Positions 11,484-22,014 of a stretch of 64,000 bases of DNA are shown here, piece by piece (the stretch's first letter is position 1; each line of letters opens with the position of its first letter). Under the pieces are notes generated by a model. The model saw nothing but the letters and a program-made list of their open reading frames with translations. It had not been told where the DNA came from and did not search any database. The DNA is from Kwoniella bestiolae CBS 10118. Its lineage: Eukaryota > Basidiomycota > Tremellomycetes > Tremellales > Cryptococcaceae. Position numbers and translations under genes: made by a program. The stretch covers positions 7,272,001 to 7,336,000 of the forward strand of contig NC_089241.1 of the NCBI RefSeq assembly GCF_000512585.2. Direction: 5' to 3'.

Positions 11484-12784
11484 ATGAGTTCATCACCTTT
11501 ACTGAACCCTGCTGCTGACCCGTCAGATGACGGGAAGGCAAAAGGGAGCCCGATATCCGACATGTCCACCGTCCTTGATACAGTCGAAGGTGCTTCAACC
11601 ACTCCTGAGAGGTTCGGAGATGACGACGTTGCCTCTCATATTGGCTCTGGCGATTCTAATGCGCTCACTGTCCAGCACCCTAATTCCACTATCGACGCGT
11701 CTGGGGCTGAGCATGAACAACCTATTGGATTGGCTCCTTCGGTCTCTCCTAACAGTGAACTTGCGGAACGCTTGATGGACGCGGCGTCCAACGCCTGTAG
11801 CGATAAAGGGGACAGGTTCAAATTCAACACCTTACGCGTTCTTGCAAAAGACCCAGAGTGGCCAATGATCTGGGGAAAGTGTTCACGGATGCCTCCGAAA
11901 GGTATTCAAAATACGAAACCATTGGAAAGTCTGCCCAGGGTATATACGACCAAGTTGCGCCAATTTTGGACTTTAGGAAGGAATTGGAGAGGATGAACAG
12001 TCCCAACCGACCTGAAGACGTTATCAACACAGTTGCAATCGGAGATGAAGAGGGTCTCGAAGGCTTGTATCATAACGCTCAAAGTTACCTCGCTCTAGAA
12101 ACGCCTCCGGATGTGGAGAGGGCCATTGAGGGGCTGAGATTGATGGAGCAATCGAGCAACCACAAGGCGATCATTGAAGGCGGTGAGAGCATGATCGAAT
12201 CAAATCTGAAAACCTACACAGGTACTCAACTCTTCACTCCTTCTTCAGCAGATACTCTTGCACACACCGGGTCTGCTTCTCATGACAGACCAGAAAGACA
12301 AGTACCTTGTTCGATATTGATCAAGCACAAACCCCGTGCAAAGCCCACATTGGCTGAGCAGTTGATAGAATACGGGCGCACGGGCTCACATCTTGGTCAA
12401 CCAATTTCAGCTCAAGGGATTTTGACCTCTCTCACTGATAACTCTCAGGCTCAATTCAGCACAGCATGTGCCAAGATTATTGGTTACGCGATCAAGGCCG
12501 ACCTGGTTGAGACACTCAGGAGTACTGCAAAGAGCCTAGATGATTGTTCAGGATGGGATGAAGGAAACCCAGAAGTACTCTTGACAAGATACATGAAGGA
12601 AGACCAACCCTCTCAACTTGCAGAAATTCTCCATCGAGTGGACAACCAAGGTGGCCATCTTTTGAAGCTTGATCCCGATAAGTTGGAAAGTGTGGCGCGT
12701 GAAACTTTGGATTTGGCGGGAAAGATACGAAGAGCTAAAAGACAGGCCGGGACGACAGGCCTCTCGTCGGTCGAGAATATTTGA
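11484..12784 (+). CDS. P3: P-family copy 3, apparent frameshift near 11857
   Basis: Starts at ATG 11484 (MSSSPLLNPAAD). The first frame carries the family's first block (ELAERLMDAASNA), then loses homology at about 11857. A second frame, shifted by one base, continues at once with VANDLGKVFTDASERY, the GDEEGLEGLYHNAQ block and the C-terminal LDPDKLESVARETLDLA block. So the intact family order is spread over two frames. Either a base is missing here (mutation or assembly error), or a very short 41-nt intron (GT at 11816, AG at 11856) is used. That intron would delete a segment aligned with P1 and P4 and lacks a CTNAC branch site, so the frameshift reading is preferred. About 300 codons after the shift are open, which argues for a recent event or an error. 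Function unknown. Confidence 0.6.
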
Positions 12785-12879
12785 GTGCCCGTGACTGATT
12801 GTAACGCTGGCTAAATATGTCTCATAGTCAAATGCATCTGTGATCCAAAATCCCTTCACTTCTCATACTGACCGTGTGA

Positions 12880-13065
12880 CTACTTCTTTTTTCCCTTTCC
12901 TTTCCCAGCTTTCACAGGATTCCTCTGCTTCTCACTAATCTTCTCTTCTACACCACCCTCCGACATCCAGTCCAGATCTCCTGATCCAAATGCTTCCTCC
13001 TTCTTGACCTCTACACTAGCTTTTTCCTCCTCCATCGCAATACCCTCGAACCTCTTCCCAAACCT
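12880..13065 (-). pseudogene. Duplicated 3' end of the bL31m gene
   Basis: About 186 bp nearly identical (roughly ten differences by eye) to the 3' end of the bL31m gene at 15056-15241: KRFEGIAMEEE, DLDWMSEGGVEEK and the lysine-rich end are all present. The rest of the gene (mitochondrial presequence and the conserved VILSDGSTF core) is absent, and the sequence upstream is unrelated. It lies just behind P3 exactly as the real gene lies behind P4, so it was carried along when a P gene plus its convergent neighbour was duplicated. Most differences are silent, so the copy is fairly young. Confidence 0.85.
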
Positions 13066-13083
13066 TGCACGCCACACGGTCAT

Positions 13084-13592
13084 TTTAAGTCAAACCCGTT
13101 GGCTTTAGGCTTCCTGGATGCCTCAATGTACAAACCATATCACGGCTTGTACAACTTTGAGTGACCCCCTCTCCTCCTCAACCCCAAGCTGATGACGTCG
13201 TTGATCTCTCACAGAGCTAGAGCGGTCTGGCCTAATTTGTCAAGATGATGTCAGTGTTGTACTCGGGCTGAAATGACGTTCCCTCGGTCATTCCTGATGG
13301 GTAGGGAGGGACGTTGCTATGAAGAGCTATCCATTGTGTCTATCACCTTTGTCCTGTTCCCTACATTGCGTTTAGCAATCATGCTCAGCGCACACCTCCA
13401 TTCAACGTTAGAAGCTCAGTTGTACGTTTTGCTGAGCGATGTACACTGACTCGCATCGACGTAGAATACATGACTCCATAACCTATAAAGGCGTAGTATT
13501 TGTTGTCATTCAGAGACCCCGACAACTTAATAACCCTCACTTCATCTACGGAACTCCTGATAAGACCGAGATTCTGTCATACATCATACTCA
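13084..13592. promoter_or_regulatory. Upstream region and probable TATA box of P4
   Basis: No gene seen. TATAAAG at 13484-13490 is about 105 bp before the P4 ATG. The stretch 13325-13360 (GAGCTATCCATT.TGTCTAT core) matches 7569-7605 upstream of P1. Confidence 0.5.
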
Positions 13593-14897
13593 ATGGACAC
13601 CTTGACGCTTACAAAACCCAACCCCGAGTCCTCGGTCCATGATGGACAAGAAGCTGCCGCTCCCTCGTCTGCTGCTTCCGATCGGGAGAGCTCTACCCAA
13701 CATGGCTCCAGCGATGACTCGATCGGTGACGCTTCCCATTGGGAGAGCTCTACCCGACATGGCTCCAGCGATGACTCGATCGGTGACGCTTCCCATCGGA
13801 AGAGCTCTATCCAGCAGGGCTCCAGCGATGACTCGATTCTTGGTGTCAACGCCCTCGCTCAACGTTTGAGAACAGCTACGAACGCTGCTGCTGCAGGGAC
13901 AGAGGACATCTTCCTTTGCTCGCAGTTTCGCGCCATAGCCAACAACGAAAATGGAGCAAAAGATCTCGCTCACACGCTTCTAACAGCATCGAAGGTGTTG
14001 TCTGAGATGGAAGACTCAGAGAAGATGGCTTGTAACTTGCGAGATAATCTCACTTGCGTTTTCGAGTACGCAAAAAGGGTCAGAACGGCTTTGTACAAGC
14101 CGACCGCTACCTTGGGTGAGGATGCTTTGAAAGCTATCAATCACGGTGACGAATGGGAACTTGAACAGTTGTATCGCGGCGCTATACGATCACGCAACCT
14201 CAAAAGGCCGTCAGATCTAAAAGAGACCATAGGGATGTTGCACAAAATCGATGAATGGAGAAAGAACAGGGAACCCCTCGAAGAGATGACCTGCGAAACT
14301 CGAAGTGGCGCCGAATCGCCAAAACACTCTTGGAATTGCATTAGGGATGCCGGTGTTCCCCGTGAACCAAGCTCCACGCACACTACGAGCGCAATCGATG
14401 AGACCAATGCACAGCCCTTGACCTTGGAGAATATCCTGCATAACGGTACTTCTCCTTCCCGACCTCAGCTTTCAATTGACCTGATGAACTTTGCTTCGAC
14501 CCGACCAGGTAAATGTCGGAGCATGAATCAAGTTGAGGTGTTGCATTCGCTCGCCACCAACGCCCACTTGACCGACCTCAGAGCGAGCTCCATCGAAGTC
14601 ATCGATTATGCAATGGCCAAGGAGATGTCGCAGACTCTCAGAACACTTTCGGGGCGCGTCGAATACTTGAGCGAAAATATTACCAGTCAGCCTGGAAAAT
14701 CGATCAGGAGGTTTATGGATAGGGAAGATACGGCCGAAGCGACCAGCTGTCTAAATTCTGTATCGGGGCGGTTCCCGTCTATATTGAACTTGGACCCTGA
14801 CGATGTGGAGCGAATGGGCAACGATCTAGTCACTTTTGCCACGATGCTGAGAAGCGTGAGAAGCGGAGCAGATAAGGCTGGGATTAAATACTATTGA
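13593..14897 (+). CDS. P4: unrecognised all-helical protein, P-family copy 4
   Basis: Intronless frame from ATG 13593 (MDTLTLTKPN), about 434 codons; the frame is open further upstream but has no earlier ATG. After a Ser/Asp-rich head containing a 19-residue tandem repeat (about residues 31-80) it shows the family blocks: LAQRLRTATNAA, the GDEWELEQLYRGAI block with a MLHKIDEWRK helix, PQLSIDLMNFAS, and the C-terminal LDPDDVERMGNDLVTFA block. It is the most complete copy and the closest to the P2 relic. It is convergent with bL31m (159 bp between stop codons). No membrane segment or catalytic motif is visible; function unknown. Confidence 0.75.
   Translation: MDTLTLTKPNPESSVHDGQEAAAPSSAASDRESSTQHGSSDDSIGDASHWESSTRHGSSDDSIGDASHRKSSIQQGSSDDSILGVNALAQRLRTATNAAAAGTEDIFLCSQFRAIANNENGAKDLAHTLLTASKVLSEMEDSEKMACNLRDNLTCVFEYAKRVRTALYKPTATLGEDALKAINHGDEWELEQLYRGAIRSRNLKRPSDLKETIGMLHKIDEWRKNREPLEEMTCETRSGAESPKHSWNCIRDAGVPREPSSTHTTSAIDETNAQPLTLENILHNGTSPSRPQLSIDLMNFASTRPGKCRSMNQVEVLHSLATNAHLTDLRASSIEVIDYAMAKEMSQTLRTLSGRVEYLSENITSQPGKSIRRFMDREDTAEATSCLNSVSGRFPSILNLDPDDVERMGNDLVTFATMLRSVRSGADKAGIKYY
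13684..13838 (+). repeat. 57-bp coding minisatellite, about 2.7 copies, in P4
   Basis: Units at 13684-13740 and 13741-13797 and a partial third from 13798 encode ESSTQHGSSDDSIGDASHW-like repeats. The units differ at only a few bases, so the array is recent. P1 and P3 lack it. Confidence 0.9.
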
Positions 14898-15055
14898 TAT
14901 TAGTCAGCTCACTGAGGGGATGCTTGCGTTTAGAGTCTACTGAGATGTAACCAAGTTGTTTTTTTTTTTTTGGTTTTTTCCCGGACTGCATATGATCAAT
15001 CTGAGGTATGATGACAGCGATTGTAAATAAAAACCGCAGTTACATGAAATTGCCA

Positions 15056-15568
15056 TTACTTCTTCTTGCCCTTTCCTTTCCCAGCTTTCACAGGATTCCT
15101 CTGCTTCTCACTAATCTTCTCTTCTACACCACCTTCAGACATCCAATCCAAATCTCCTGATCCAAATGCTTCCTCCTTCTTGACCTCTACACTAGCTTGT
15201 TCCTCCTCCATCGCAATACCCTCAAACCTCTTCCTGAACCTTCCTACTCTACCTTCTTCACCTTCTCCCAATCCCTTTCTTTCGCTTGCGGGTGACCAAA
15301 GCGGGTTATTCAGTACATCTCGAGTGAGTTTCTTTGTCGAAGGGGTAGGGGCCGTGGTGTAAGCCGTAAATGTTGAACCGTCCGATAGGATCACTCGCAT
15401 GGGGTAAGTAGGGACCATAGGCGGTGGCACGGATGGCGGAGGGTTGAGGTGTGTTCGGGATTGCCATAATGATTGAGGGGTGGAATGTGTGTGTTTCGCT
15501 CGAGATTGTATTATCGGACGTAAGGAGGTGAGCTTGGATGAGGAGGGACGGAGGATGGAGGATGACAT
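15056..15568 (-). CDS. MRPL36: Mitochondrial large-subunit ribosomal protein bL31m
   Basis: Single-exon minus-strand frame of 170 codons from ATG 15568. A Ser/Arg/Lys-rich N-terminus (residues about 1-30) is a typical mitochondrial presequence. The core matches the fungal bL31m (yeast Mrpl36) pattern: PTYPMRVILSDGSTFTAYTT, then KLTRDVLNNPLWSP. The C-terminal third is an acidic then lysine-rich fungal extension. It should bind in the central-protuberance region of the mitoribosomal large subunit. A copy of its 3' end lies at 12880-13065. It is divergent from the mS35 gene. A run of 13 T lies at about 14958 on its 3' side. Confidence 0.82.
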   Translation of the reverse strand: MSSSILRPSSSKLTSLRPIIQSRAKHTHSTPQSLWQSRTHLNPPPSVPPPMVPTYPMRVILSDGSTFTAYTTAPTPSTKKLTRDVLNNPLWSPASERKGLGEGEEGRVGRFRKRFEGIAMEEEQASVEVKKEEAFGSGDLDWMSEGGVEEKISEKQRNPVKAGKGKGKKK

Positions 15569-16002
15569 TGTATAGATGGGGGTGGATGTTAATTTGATCG
15601 ATTCGACGGAATGTGTCGTTTGTTATGGAATGTCCTCGTGGTGACGTTCTAGCTATCTGCGATGCTGTAGTTGCGTTGCTTTTGGTGATGTAAAAAGGAT
15701 AAAGATGCTATCGTTTGAGATCTCACGGATGATAGAGTTGAACATATCATTTATGGCTTCCTACTTCGAATGAACCAACATTTTCGGAGAATGGGATAGG
15801 CGTGCCTAACAAGCCAGAAATCACTGGGAGGCAGAGTCCGCTGCGATTTACCGCTTTCTAGGCGCACCATCAGTTCCAATCTCGAAAAGTTGAAGTAGCT
15901 GGACCGCATCTGAGCATCTAATCTGAATAATATACATCTCACATCCTCTACATGTGTTTCTCGTTCTTCATCGTGTATAAAGCCATCATCAACACAGCCA
16001 AA
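15569..16002. promoter_or_regulatory. Shared divergent promoter of two mitoribosomal genes (bL31m / mS35)
   Basis: 434 bp between two divergent start codons, both encoding mitochondrial ribosomal proteins, which makes co-regulation plausible. I see no TATA box in a convincing position on the bL31m side; GTATAAAG lies about 30 bp before the mS35 ATG. Confidence 0.5.
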
Positions 16003-17057
16003 ATGTCTCTTTCGAAAGCACCGCTGCGCTCTCTGCCGTCTTCCTCATCCGTCAGGCCGATCCTGCGTTCATTCTCCTCATCCGCTTCATCTCTTAATGC
16101 CAAACCAGATTCTTCAGCACCCGACTCTTCACCTCAGGCAATCTTCCCCGATACACCTGCAGCACCTTCAAGTGCTCTTGCCAAAAAGGGCAAGCCATGG
16201 TCAGTGATGAACACCCCTAAATTCGACTTTGACGATGCTACATCTCTCGGTTGGATGAGAATGTTTAGGATACAGGAGGGCGAAGGGTTGGTACGCAAGA
16301 TTGAGGAGGACAGGGCAGCTCTTAGAGGTGAGTTATGATGCCTATATATTCGCCCATTCGGAGTAAATCTCATGTATCATGTGTCTGGAGTGTCCGCTGA
16401 CTGTGTCCGAACATAGCTGCCAACAAAACCACTTTTACCCCTCCCACTTCATCCATTCGACTGACCAGCACCATTGATCTTTCCTCACCATCATCCAAAT
16501 TCCATACCAAAGCGGTCCTTCTAGTACCCGTATCCTCACTCAACCTCTCTTCCACAGATGCTATCCAGCGCATCAAACTTCTTGCGGGACCAAGATGGAC
16601 TCCCGGTAGACCAGGTAGAGAAGAGTTTTTGCCCAATGGTGGTGCTCTCGCCGAGTCTGAAGAAGGTAAAGAAGGTTGGATCAAAATAGCAGAGGAGAGA
16701 TTTGGAAACACTCAACAGAATAGGATAGAAGTCTCAAACATACTTGATAGACTGGTTGTCGCTGCAAATGTGAGTTCGATATTTCTCAATTCCGTGAATA
16801 ATTGCTATTCATGGGAGAAGAATACTAATCACTTTGCCCTCCCACAGGACCCAAAATCACCTTTACCCGCTGACATACCTCTTGACACTCGACACCTCCT
16901 CGCTCGTCATCGAAAGAAGCGAAGCAGGCAGAATCCCTTTTCCTGGTCTCCTGATCAAACACATTTGAAGAAGCAGCAGGTCGTTGGGGGTGTGAAAGGA
17001 TACCCGATAGAATGGATACCAGTAGACCTGAGGGAGAAGGCCTTGAAGAAGCAGTAG
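16003..17057 (+). CDS. RSM24: Mitochondrial small-subunit ribosomal protein mS35 (Rsm24 family)
   Basis: Three exons: 16003-16327, 16417-16769 and 16848-17057. The ATG at 16003 gives a Ser/Arg-rich mitochondrial presequence ([10 protein letters not shown]...RSFSSSASS). Family landmarks: [72 protein letters not shown] and [12 protein letters not shown], the usual mS35/Rsm24 order. The protein is a mitochondria-specific part of the small subunit head. An upstream in-frame stretch without an ATG is not used. Intron phases match at both joins. Confidence 0.85.
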
Positions 17058-17398
17058 TTTGGTTAGAATGCAATGCATAGACCCATACCATCAAATAGCG
17101 TCATCAGTGATTGTGGGTGAGCTGTTGCTGATTGTCCGTTGACTCACGTGCTTGTGTGGTGTTTTTGACTGCGACCTCGGCACGCTTTCAAGAATAGATC
17201 TGATCAGCTTGTCTGCACACAAACAAAGTCACTGCTTCTCGCTTCCTCATGGTCAACACAGCTTTGACCGGGTGGCAACTACATAAATTGTGTTGTTTTC
17301 TATTTATCTAACCTCGTCTCTTCCGAGTCAGCTTCTTGTTCATCTCTTTCACCTATTCTATCCATCCACCGGCTACACCTACTTCTCCCTTGATCAAG
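17058..17398. other. Intergenic, mS35 to K2
   Basis: 341 bp. The K2-proximal part has ACATAAATTG near 17281 as a weak TATA candidate, then a C/T-rich leader. Nothing else seen. Confidence 0.4.
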
Positions 17399-20300
17399 AT
17401 GCCTCACATCGAAGCTCTCAACGACAATATACCCTTAACAAATATAGGTAATCCCCAAGGACATGTAATCACTTCTCGCAATCCCAATGCTTCACATACA
17501 CCCCTTCGAGCAATCCGAATCAATAGCACAACGACCATGACCTTGACTCCTACATTTACCGGTCCTGTTCTAGTCACATCTGGTAAAGGCACAATCTCAG
17601 AAACACTTAGAAAGACTGAAAAAGCTATCTCTTGGTTGGACCGAGCTATACAAGGGACTGAACTGGGTGGAAATATACTATCGATCTACTCTCTTCCGAT
17701 ACCTTTGAACATTGGTCCACTCGTTCATTGCCTCAAGCAGATGTTGGAGTTCGTGAGGTCCGGGCTGGAGAACCAGGTCGATGCGCTCAATCTTGTAAGT
17801 TCACATTTCGAACACCACCTCTTATCGATGAAGGAGAAGATGACCGATAATGACCATGTACCGCGATCAACGTTCAGGTGATCGACTGCTATAATCATGT
17901 GAACTCGCTCAGAACCCAGCTCATGTGCAGAGTTGGTTCCCCATCATTAGTTATTCAGAATGTCGTGGATGGTCTGACACAGTGGGTTTACTTGTTTCAT
18001 CTCGTTCTCAAATATCCACTTGTAAGGAAGATAATGGGGAGGAGAGTGACTGAGAGTTACTGAACCACGGAACACCCGTAGGAAACTACAGAAGAATGTA
18101 GATCTGCTTGCCGCCCTTTCCAATCAATCATCTTTGAAACGAATGTGGCGAAGCACCCAGTCACGGAGATCACTCATAGCGGCTCGTGAGGATACTTGCC
18201 GATACCTTGATGAAATCAATGTGAGCTGCTTCTTGCGTATTTGATCTTGATGAGATTGATTGATGAACCTGTCTGGTTCAGCTTCAACTGAATATCATGC
18301 AAAGTCAGAAACTCGATCAGCAACATGATTTGATTTATGGTTTGACCAAACGTATCGCTCAGTTGGAGAGGGCGTTCCGCGGGTCCGACTTGGTGGCCGG
18401 CTCAGCTCGTATGCTTTATGGTGAGTCTGATGCGCCAATCAAATCCGAACCGAACAGTGGATTGTAGAAGATGTACTGACTTGATAGAGCAGTTGATCGT
18501 TATACCCTCGTGATACAAGAAGAGGAGTGAGCTACCTGTACTCTCCCTGACAGGCCTTTAGCTGACGAGATTTAAAGGGCCGAATTCTGCAAGTTGCTAG
18601 GATGCCTGAATGGTCCAAACTTCGTGAGTCTCGTATTGCCATCTTACCGATGCTTTGATCGGGACATCCATTCTGACTGCTTGTTCCAAAGCCGGACACT
18701 AGATTGATGGTCGGGGATCTCAAGCTTCGAATCATAGACTCATTCTCGCAAATGCCTTGGAAAGGAAACCGGCTAGAAATCCTCGGTTTTGTGAGAAGCA
18801 GGCTTCGATCCATGAATTAGTTGTTACTGACTAACACTTACGACCATTTAGCTCATCAATCTAGCGATACTATATCAGCTTTTGTCTGCCAAGATCGCCC
18901 CTCTCATTGAAACAGAAAACATAGCACAAGGGATGCCAATATATTTTGTCCAGCAGTAGTTGTTTCCTGTTTCCTTACACGTTTGTGAGTTTGCTGACTG
19001 AGATGAAAGGTACTGCCAGAATTGCATGAGGCTAGTCAAGGATCTTATGCTCGTCCCTCGATCATGGTCATCACGGCTCATGAACTGGGGACAGGTTCAA
19101 GGAGACCTGGAAGGCATGAGAAGTCAACTAGCTCAAAAAGTGGCACCCCTGTCCGTGAGTATTTGGGTGAAAATTACTTGCAGAACGATGACCGCAAAGG
19201 CTTTCTTGGGTACTCAGCTTGACGTCGCTATCTTGGTTACACAAATGCAATCGGACGCTTCGTACCAGAAAGCTATTGGTCAGGGTTTATTTGTCGAGAC
19301 ACTCCAGCGATATAGTGGCGATCCGCGCTCTATAAGAGAAGTCGTCAAAAGTATGTGATTCTGCTGTGTCTTGTCCAACGGTTGACAGACTTGGCTGACA
19401 TCACGTCAGCGCGGGCAGAGATGGCCGAGCTACAATTGGCTTTACAACGACGGCTCGACGAGTACATTCTTACAACCTCGATGTCGGCGCGGTCCCTATC
19501 AACAGCTCGATCGGGTACAGCACAGCTCGAATTCTCATTCGATGCCAACATCCTAGAAGTGCGTAATCTACGATCGACAAGTTCGGAATGTAATTGTTGC
19601 TCATACGTGCACCACAGTGTATAGCGGAGGATAACATCCATTCTTTACCAGATGTGAGTGCTGCCCTCAAGCGTTCGATCCATCGCTGATGAGACAACGG
19701 CTTTATGCGAAAGTGGGTCATCCCAGAATGCGAATTACACCGGGTTGAGACATTAAAGTAAAGTCCGATTTCTCCTGAGGTCACGCACAATATGTGTGCT
19801 GAGTTCTCAGCTCATGCAGGGATTTATCCTCGTCGAGATGCATCTGGAAGAACAGCTCAGTCTTTGTCAAGGAGCTTCACGAGGACATTGATCCTTCTGT
19901 GAGTCCAGACCCGACTGATTTGTCGAGGAAGTGAGACATCTCAGCTGATCTCGGCGAGAAGTCATTTGTCAGAGCGATCGAGGTGATGAGGCGCACTAGG
20001 CATCGATACATCCAGCCATTTCTCGGCGCTTCCGCTTTTGCAGGTCCAAAACCCTGGTACATTGTGACTGCCTGGAGTATGTCTGGCTATTCTTCTCTCT
20101 AGACAGGGCAGTGCTGAGTCTCTGGGTGACTAACACCGATATTAGATGAGAGGCGATCCTTGGAGCATGAAATGGCCGGTCCCGGTTGTATCGATCGACT
20201 CTCAATAGCTTACCGTATTGCCCAAGGAATGGAATACCTTCATTCCAGAGGTATAATCCATGGCAATCTTCATTGTGGTAATGTTTTGCTAGCTGAAAGC

Positions 20301-22014
20301 GGTCAACCGATCGTTTGCGACTATGCGTATACACCACTCAAGCGAGAAGCATGGAATCGTTCAGACCGATCGGTGATAAGCCTTATGCAACGGCTTCACA
20401 GAGGAGAGCCCTTACAAAACTGCTTGTCAGAACTGCTGGAGCTCGAGGGACCACCAGCGAAAAGCGGCGATGTGTATGCTTTTGCAGTAATTGTATACCG
20501 CGTGAGTATTCTCCTCTCGTCTTGTCAGTCATGGCACGACATTAAGCTCATAACACCCAGTTGTATGTGCCCGGGACTGATGGCGAGACACGAATGTTGA
20601 GATCGATACGCCAGAATCAATTCGGTACGGTACATTCTCTCACTTTTGTCACCTTCTTGCTGACAAAGATCAATGACCGCTTACACAAGGTCTTTCAGAT
20701 GACAGTCTCTTGCATCAGCCAATTGGCATGACCGATGACATGTACCGACTTTTACAACGATGTTGGGCCCGCGTCCCAGACGAACGACCCTCCTTCCAGG
20801 CTATCCGCGAGATTCTCCAAGAGATGAGTGAGGCTGAGTACTTAAGGGGAACTCTCATACCGTTGTTGTGGCAAGCTGGACACCTACCGACCCAACGTGA
20901 ACGCTGTGGATGCCGCCAGCCAGACTTCGAAACGAGCAGGAAGTATCATGCATTTTTCGACTTCAACAACCACGACTACGGCTCTGGAAGACCCCTGCTG
21001 AACTTTCCGTTGTGGGAGCCCAAAGAGTTGTCAATAGGGGATATCGGGTATGGTTTGGGTGGATATTTCATCCGTCTTGGCTCGATCCATGAATACATGT
21101 CAAATCTTCCAGCATACCCCAATATCACAACCGAGCAGAAGATTATGTCGATCAATCGCACACATAGACCTCCCAAGGGTTCCCATCTGTTGGAATTGAT
21201 TTCGTCCGTTTCCCAGGACATGGATGCGTTCATGCAGTAAGTGTGACCGGTACTTCCGTGACAGCTCACCCGCAGACATCTGCTCACAAATCGGACATAC
21301 GTTAGCAGGACCCAGGGTTCCAGGGGCCACTTGCCATGTGACCATCAGGTAATATCGGCACAACTCGTTCTGTTGAAAGGAAAACTTCGATGGTCTACGG
21401 CGATCTCAAGATTGAAGGAAATGTTCGTCGCCCAAATCGAAAACATCTTAGCACAAGTATCACCTGAGCACGGAAAGCTCGAAAAATCCGATATCCTACT
21501 GGTGAGCTGTCGGTTATGGCGATATGCAGAGTCCTTTTTTTGGACTGACCTTCTGTCATCGAATTGTAGATCGTCGGAGCGTTGCGTGTTCGAGATTTCG
21601 CGATTGGCGTTGCTAATTGCACCGCAAATGAGCCTATAGATGGAGTCATACACACCGGAAGAGCGCAATCATCTGCAACTCCGAATCAAAAGCCCAAGTC
21701 TTCGAGAGGAAAGGTTCCAGAGTCGTCCAATGCAGACCCAACAGCTACCACAACAAAGTCCACAGGGAGTCAGAATATTCCCGGAGAGGTCTATGAGCCT
21801 AAAGACATGGCCTTAGAATGGCTTGAGAACGTGTACCGCGTTGGAAACCCTTACTGTGCAGTGAAAGTTTCGCATCCTGATGGACCGCAACTGTGAGTTT
21901 GTCGTCCTTGTAGTGAGATCAGTAAAGCTAAATATCTGGTACTGTAGAGATGTCTGTCTATCAGTTCTTCGATTTGCACCTGGGGCAGATGAGCCTACCA
22001 TTTATCGAGATTAG
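17399..22014 (+). CDS. K2: duplicated MLKL-NTD-like region + TKL pseudokinase
   Basis: ATG 17399 to TAG 22014 with well over ten introns. After a short disordered head comes a helical bundle (ISWLDRAIQGTELGGNILSI ... VDALNL ... RYLDEINLQLN). A second, similar helical unit follows (LEILGFLINLAILYQLLSAK ... MNWGQVQGDLEGMRSQLAQK). An apparent stop after FVQQ near 18957 is avoided by a GTAGTT donor that joins FVQQ to YCQNCMRLVKDL. The kinase domain starts after WVIPECEL: VFVKEL keeps a possible lysine, but the catalytic loop reads HGNLHCGN (Asp to Asn and Lys to His) and the DFG site reads DYA, so catalysis is very unlikely. RCWARVPDERPSF marks the C-lobe end. The C-terminal domain (IGDIGYGLGGYFIRL ... 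KVSHPDGPQL ... SVLRFAPGADEPTIYRD) matches K3 and K1. One exon has a weak donor (GTTTCA) near 17992. Confidence 0.78.

Noticed and set aside
12880..13083. A 67-codon minus-strand frame as an independent gene
   Set aside because: All but its first few codons copy the 3' end of bL31m; there is no presequence or promoter.
13577..13973. Two long minus-strand frames opposite the P4 repeat
   Set aside because: They are shadows of the repeat: tandem coding units keep several frames open.
15780..15880. tRNA-like GC-rich stretch
   Set aside because: No B-box consensus and no cloverleaf could be drawn.
18930..18962. Stop codon after FVQQ, which would split K2 into two genes
   Set aside because: A GTAGTT donor two bases before the stop joins in frame to YCQNCMRLVKDL after a CTGAC branch site, so one gene is the better reading.
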